DNA of 35,001 nt from an uncultured Bacilli bacterium (GTDB lineage: Bacteria > Bacillota_I > Bacilli_A > RF39 > UBA660). Each line of letters begins with the position of its first letter. The first letter of the stretch is position 1. Both the position numbers and the translations under genes were made by a program. The stretch spans positions 1 through 35,001 of the forward strand of contig CANQID010000011.1 of NCBI GenBank assembly GCA_947623925.1, in the 5' to 3' direction. Under the pieces are notes generated by a model, which saw nothing but the letters and a program-made list of their open reading frames with translations, was not told the origin of the DNA and searched no databases. Below are positions 31,940 to 35,001 of this stretch, piece by piece.

Positions 31940-32839
31940 ATGTATAATTATGATGATTATTATAGTTACTATACAAGTAGTACGGGATCAACTGGTATTT
32001 TTCAAATGTTATCAACATACATGTTGGTAATTTCTATTATATCACTTGCTATTTCAGTAGTAACGATAATAAGTATGTGGAAGATATTTACAAAAGCTGG
32101 AAAAGAAGGTTGGAAGGCTATTATACCAATATATAATATTATAGTTTTATTGGAAATTGTAGAATTACCAGTATGGTATATAGCTTTATTCTTTGTACCT
32201 ATAGCAAATATTTATGCAATGTTTAAAATATACATAGAATTAGCACACAAATTTGGAAAGACAACAGGATTTGGTGTTGCAATGGCGTTTTTCTCATTTG
32301 TATGTATGCCAATTTTAGCATTTAGTAATGCTACTTATAATGGATCAAATAATCAAATGACTTCAAATACATCATCAAGTCAGCCATTTAATAATATTTC
32401 ACAACAACCTGTAGAACAAACAAATAATTTTCAAAATATGAATGGTATGCAACCTATACAAAATCCAATGAATACTCAACAGATAAATAATGATCAAAAT
32501 ATAAATAATATGCAGCAGACAATTAATGCTCAAAATACATCTGAACCACAATCTGTGTCATTAAATTCTGTAAATTCTGTACAACCAAATCTTCAGCAAA
32601 ATGTTGGTTATCAAAATCCAGTTAATGATCAACCATTAGGAACACAACAAAATGTTAATTATCAAAATCCAGTAAATAATCAATCATTAGAAACACAACA
32701 AAATGTTGATTATCAAAACCCAGTTAGTACTCAACCATTAGAAACGCAACAAAATGTTAATTATCAAAACCCAGTTAATACTCAACCATTAGGAACACAA
32801 CAAAATTTAGAAGATACACCACAATCAACACAAGTATAA
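31940..32839 (+). CDS. DUF5684-like membrane protein with Gln/Asn-rich repeat tail
   Basis: The 299-residue protein begins with a Tyr-rich stretch, then three to four membrane segments (about 25-52, 60-75, 78-98, 110-128). The block FTKAGKEGWKAIIPIYN and FGKTTGFGVAMAFF are the DUF5684-type signature. From about residue 140 the tail is disordered, Gln/Asn-rich, and ends with four 17-residue repeats of the type NVxYQNPVNxQPLxTQQ. The tail probably faces one side of the membrane. Its role is unknown. The start is ATG 31940; ATG 31936 is out of frame. Confidence 0.75.
   Translation: MYNYDDYYSYYTSSTGSTGIFQMLSTYMLVISIISLAISVVTIISMWKIFTKAGKEGWKAIIPIYNIIVLLEIVELPVWYIALFFVPIANIYAMFKIYIELAHKFGKTTGFGVAMAFFSFVCMPILAFSNATYNGSNNQMTSNTSSSQPFNNISQQPVEQTNNFQNMNGMQPIQNPMNTQQINNDQNINNMQQTINAQNTSEPQSVSLNSVNSVQPNLQQNVGYQNPVNDQPLGTQQNVNYQNPVNNQSLETQQNVDYQNPVSTQPLETQQNVNYQNPVNTQPLGTQQNLEDTPQSTQV
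32600..32803 (+). repeat. Four 51-bp tandem repeats
   Basis: Copies start at 32600, 32651, 32702 and 32753, each exactly 51 bp and in frame, with a partial fifth after. Differences are mostly single-base. Length is likely to vary between strains. Confidence 0.88.
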
Positions 32840-32990
32840 ATACTTCAATAAAAGAATAAAAAATGTGTCTTAAACATCAAAGATAAATATTAATTTGTCT
32901 TTATGTTTTACGTATGGTATTAAATTGTAAATATTTAAAAAATACAAAGCATGTAAAGATCTTTGTGTAAGTGAAAATTTTTTATTGTAT

Positions 32991-33017
32991 GAAGTAAGAT
33001 TAACTTGCTTCTTTTTT
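32991..33017 (+). terminator. Terminator in the gap after the DUF5684-like gene
   Basis: GAAGTAAG (32991-32998) with CTTGCTTC (33004-33011), one wobble, and a T-run. Two earlier hairpins (about 32872-32910 and 32944-32966) suggest a structured RNA or long 3' end. Confidence 0.75.
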
Positions 33018-33054
33018 GTTACTTAAAATTTTTATATTTTTTAAATTTATACAT

Positions 33055-33083
33055 AAAAAATCTTTCCATAATAAATGGAAAGA
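33055..33083 (-). terminator. Terminator of rpsD
   Basis: TCTTTCCAT with ATGGAAAGA around AATAA, followed on the minus strand by a T-run. Confidence 0.85.
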
Positions 33084-33099
33084 CTTATATTTAAAAATT

Positions 33100-33702
33100 T
33101 TATCTATTATAGAATTCAACTATTAATGATTCATTAATATCAATATTAAGTTCACTTCTTTCTGGATATCTTACATAAGTTCCAGCCATTTTAGCTTCAT
33201 CATAAGTAACATATTCAACACGATTGTTTAAAGATTCTAATGAACTCTTAACGATAGTTAGATTTTTATCACTTTCTTTAATAGCTATTACATCACCAGG
33301 TACACATCTGTATGAAGGTATATTAACTTTTTTGCCATTTACCGTAATGTGCCCATGATTAACAAGTTGGCGAGCACCTTTTCTTGTAGTAGCAAAACCA
33401 ATTCTATAAACTAGATTATCTACACGACTCTCAAGTAATCTTAAGAAGTTTTCACCATGAACACCTTTAAGTTTACCAGCTTCTTCAAATGTTTTTCTGA
33501 ATTGCTTTTCATTTAAACCATACATAAATCTAACTTTTTGTTTTTCTTGTAACTGAACACCATAGTTAGATAATTTTTTTGCTCTTTTTTGCCCATGAAG
33601 ACCTGGAGCGTAAGGCTTTCTAGCAAGTTCTTTTCCATTTTCTAATGTAGAGAAACCTAAACGACGTGATTTTCTATAACTTGGTCCTGTGTATTTTGAC
33701 AT
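33100..33702 (-). CDS. rpsD: 30S ribosomal protein S4
   Basis: The 200-residue primary 16S rRNA-binding protein has [16 protein letters not shown] at the start and the S4 domain with [18 protein letters not shown] and [23 protein letters not shown]. It lacks the N-terminal zinc Cys motif of some relatives. The gene is alone, as is common in Firmicutes, and is preceded by a long structured leader. The start has AAAGGAG. Confidence 0.97.
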   Translation of the reverse strand: MSKYTGPSYRKSRRLGFSTLENGKELARKPYAPGLHGQKRAKKLSNYGVQLQEKQKVRFMYGLNEKQFRKTFEEAGKLKGVHGENFLRLLESRVDNLVYRIGFATTRKGARQLVNHGHITVNGKKVNIPSYRCVPGDVIAIKESDKNLTIVKSSLESLNNRVEYVTYDEAKMAGTYVRYPERSELNIDINESLIVEFYNR

Positions 33703-33870
33703 ATAAATTCTCCTTTCCTTAAAATTACATTAAATCTTAAGGCTTAATTCTAAATTAAAGGGTGTTTATACTAATATCTTCACTTTGCAGCAAAAGCTAC
33801 ATGATAAACCCTATAGGTAATAAACACATTAAAATCTAAATTAAGCGCTGCTAGATGCAATGCATTTATA
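33703..33870 (-). promoter_or_regulatory. Structured leader of rpsD, candidate S4-binding autoregulatory RNA
   Basis: The leader is about 160 nt. Nested stems: GCTTAATT with AATTAAGC, then GTGTTTAT with ATAAACAC, and an inner AGC-TTTT-GCT hairpin; together they form a compact three-way or extended structure. In Bacillus S4 binds its own leader and represses translation. The fold here is consistent but not proven homologous. Confidence 0.6.
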
Positions 33871-33899
33871 ATTATATTATGTTTTATATTATAAGTCAA
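33871..33899 (-). promoter_or_regulatory. Promoter of rpsD
   Basis: On the minus strand TTGACT (33899-33894), 17 nt, TATAAT (33876-33871). Confidence 0.85.
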
Positions 33900-33914
33900 T
33901 GACTTAAATACAGT

Positions 33915-34829
33915 TTAATAAATTTTTTTATTTAAAACTTTATTATAAAATGCAACAGCATTTGATTTTTCCAAAACACTTTGTGTTATATAATCTAGAT
34001 CTTCAGTTATATTTTTATTTGGTCTATGTTGATAAAGTAAATCAAATTTATCAATTAATTTATATGGAAGACCTATTTTTCTTAAATAGTTTAAATATAT
34101 ATAAAATTGTTCAATATTTAAATTTTTAACTTTACCTTGGAATAAATAATTTAATACAATTATACTATAACAAAATAAATCAGAATTTTCATTAGCTACT
34201 ATAAACCCTGGATATTTATTGTCTCTATTTTTAATATATTTTTTTGGTAATTCACCAATTGGGGAAAGTGGAGTTAAGTATCTAGATGCAAAAGGCTTGT
34301 TATTATTAATTTTACAACTATCTAAATCTATACAATTTAATTTACCTGTTGATAAATTAATAATAAAGTTATTTTCATTTATATCATTTAAATAAAAATC
34401 TTTAATATCTGTATTTTTTCTTACGACTTTCATTTTTTCTAAAATTTCACCAATTTGTTTTAAATATTTTATTTTTTCATTATTTGAAACATTTGGATTT
34501 TTAAGTAATAAATCTAAATTTATGTTTTCAATGTATGGCATTGTGTAACCGCATACTTTAGCACCGACAATAGCAATTTTTTCTGGGAAAATCAACTCAT
34601 CTATCCCTATTTTATCTTTTTTATCAATAAGTGAATTTATTGTAAATAATTTATTACTAAAAATATTTCCTTCATCGTTATAAAAAATTTTTAAAACTTT
34701 TGGGAATGTATTCCATTTTAATTTTTCTGGAATTATAAATAGTTTAGCTTCAGTATTAATTATTGAAGAGTCTAATTTCATTTTTTCTAGTTTTTTGAAA
34801 CTATAATTACTAAAAGTAATTGTTTTCAT
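33915..34829 (-). CDS. Protein kinase-like fold protein, unknown substrate
   Basis: The 304-residue protein has kinase-like features: IDELIFPEKI and GYTMPYI resemble the hinge region, YLNDINENNFI carries the catalytic Asp and the Asn five residues later (HxDxxxxN-like), and CIDLDSC takes the place of the DFG Asp. FCYSIIVLNYLF resembles helix F. It could phosphorylate a protein or small molecule, as in aminoglycoside-type kinases. The start has AAGGGGGG. It is upstream of rpsD on the same strand, yet both have own promoters. Inactive pseudokinase is an alternative. Confidence 0.6.
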   Translation of the reverse strand: MKTITFSNYSFKKLEKMKLDSSIINTEAKLFIIPEKLKWNTFPKVLKIFYNDEGNIFSNKLFTINSLIDKKDKIGIDELIFPEKIAIVGAKVCGYTMPYIENINLDLLLKNPNVSNNEKIKYLKQIGEILEKMKVVRKNTDIKDFYLNDINENNFIINLSTGKLNCIDLDSCKINNNKPFASRYLTPLSPIGELPKKYIKNRDNKYPGFIVANENSDLFCYSIIVLNYLFQGKVKNLNIEQFYIYLNYLRKIGLPYKLIDKFDLLYQHRPNKNITEDLDYITQSVLEKSNAVAFYNKVLNKKIY

Positions 34830-34858
34830 TTTTAGTTACCCCCCTTCTTTTGACGGTT

Positions 34859-34887
34859 ATAATAACATAATTTTTAAATAATTTCAA
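34859..34887 (-). promoter_or_regulatory. Promoter of the kinase-like gene
   Basis: On the minus strand TTGAAA (34887-34882), 17 nt, TATTAT (34864-34859), with TGT before the -10 box. Confidence 0.65.
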
Positions 34888-34914
34888 ATTTCTAAATATT
34901 ATGGCCACGCTCAC

Positions 34915-34945
34915 TTGACAAAAATTAAGATAAGTGTGATATTAT
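34915..34945 (+). promoter_or_regulatory. Promoter of the prepilin gene
   Basis: TTGACA (34915-34920); the -10 box is either GATATT at 17 nt or TATTAT at 19 nt. CACTT (34912-34916) and AAGTG (34932-34936) form an inverted repeat across it. Confidence 0.6.
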
Positions 34946-34972
34946 ATAAATAAAGTAGAAAGAAGGAAGTAA

Positions 34973-35001
34973 ATGAGAAAAGGATTTACATTAGTAGAAT
35001 T
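34973..35001 (+). CDS. Type IV prepilin or pseudopilin, 5' end only
   Basis: ATG 34973 follows AGAAGGAAG. The nine visible codons, MRKGFTLVE, are the prepilin leader with the G|FTLVE cleavage and methylation site of prepilin peptidase. The gene runs past the window. ComGC-like competence pilin or another type IV pilin cannot be told apart from this much. Confidence 0.75.

Noticed and set aside
32600-32803. CRISPR array
   Set aside because: The 51-bp units are contiguous, in frame, and without unique spacers; they encode the protein tail.

Overview
The window is a very AT-rich chromosomal segment from a cell-walled, spore-lineage Bacillota (Firmicutes). Evidence for this is the spoIVA and spoVIF genes, a class A penicillin-binding protein next to recU, a T-box leader, and Bacillus-like gene order (der ... 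spoIVA - hup; cca ... dnaD - nth - pbp - recU; rimP - nusA - rnpM - infB - rbfA). TGA and TAA both end genes, so the Mycoplasma genetic code is not used. An uncultured gut Bacilli lineage is a reasonable guess, but the sequence does not prove it.

Layout. 0.1-0.9 kb: two tandem small helix-turn-helix regulators. 0.9-8.1 kb: hemW-like radical SAM gene, HD phosphohydrolase, thymidylate kinase, a membrane-anchored lysozyme-like protein, the GTPases ysxC and der, spoVIF, and an unknown gene. 8.2-12.5 kb: spoIVA and hup, separated by a Fic gene inside an apparent insertion and by a metallophosphoesterase. 12.7-19.2 kb: cca, an unknown exported protein, dnaD-nth, then pbp-recU on the other strand. 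19.3-21.8 kb: a 35-codon ORF, an AIM24-family gene broken by an in-frame stop, and an operon of CPBP protease plus a second metallophosphoesterase. 21.9-27.4 kb: the rimP-nusA-rnpM-infB-rbfA translation cluster, with a dCMP deaminase and small unknown genes in it. 27.4-31.8 kb: a tyrosine-type T-box, then a HAD phosphatase, deoC, a DUF1016 nuclease-like gene, and only then tyrS. 31.9-35 kb: a DUF5684-like membrane protein with a repetitive tail, rpsD with a structured leader, a kinase-like protein, and the first codons of a type IV prepilin.

Main points of interest: (1) a Tyr-specific T-box that is not next to tyrS, which lies 2.6 kb downstream; (2) near-identical 25-bp repeats, one covering the spoIVA stop codon, that bracket the Fic gene like an insertion footprint; (3) a recurring fused promoter and ribosome-binding site, in which an extended -10 box lies just before a GGTGG/GGTGA site, so at least ten genes would have leaders of only about 10-13 nt; (4) an AIM24 gene with an internal TAA and an apparent internal deletion; (5) a RimP reduced to its N-terminal domain. 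No CRISPR array, tRNA, rRNA or transposase gene was seen.
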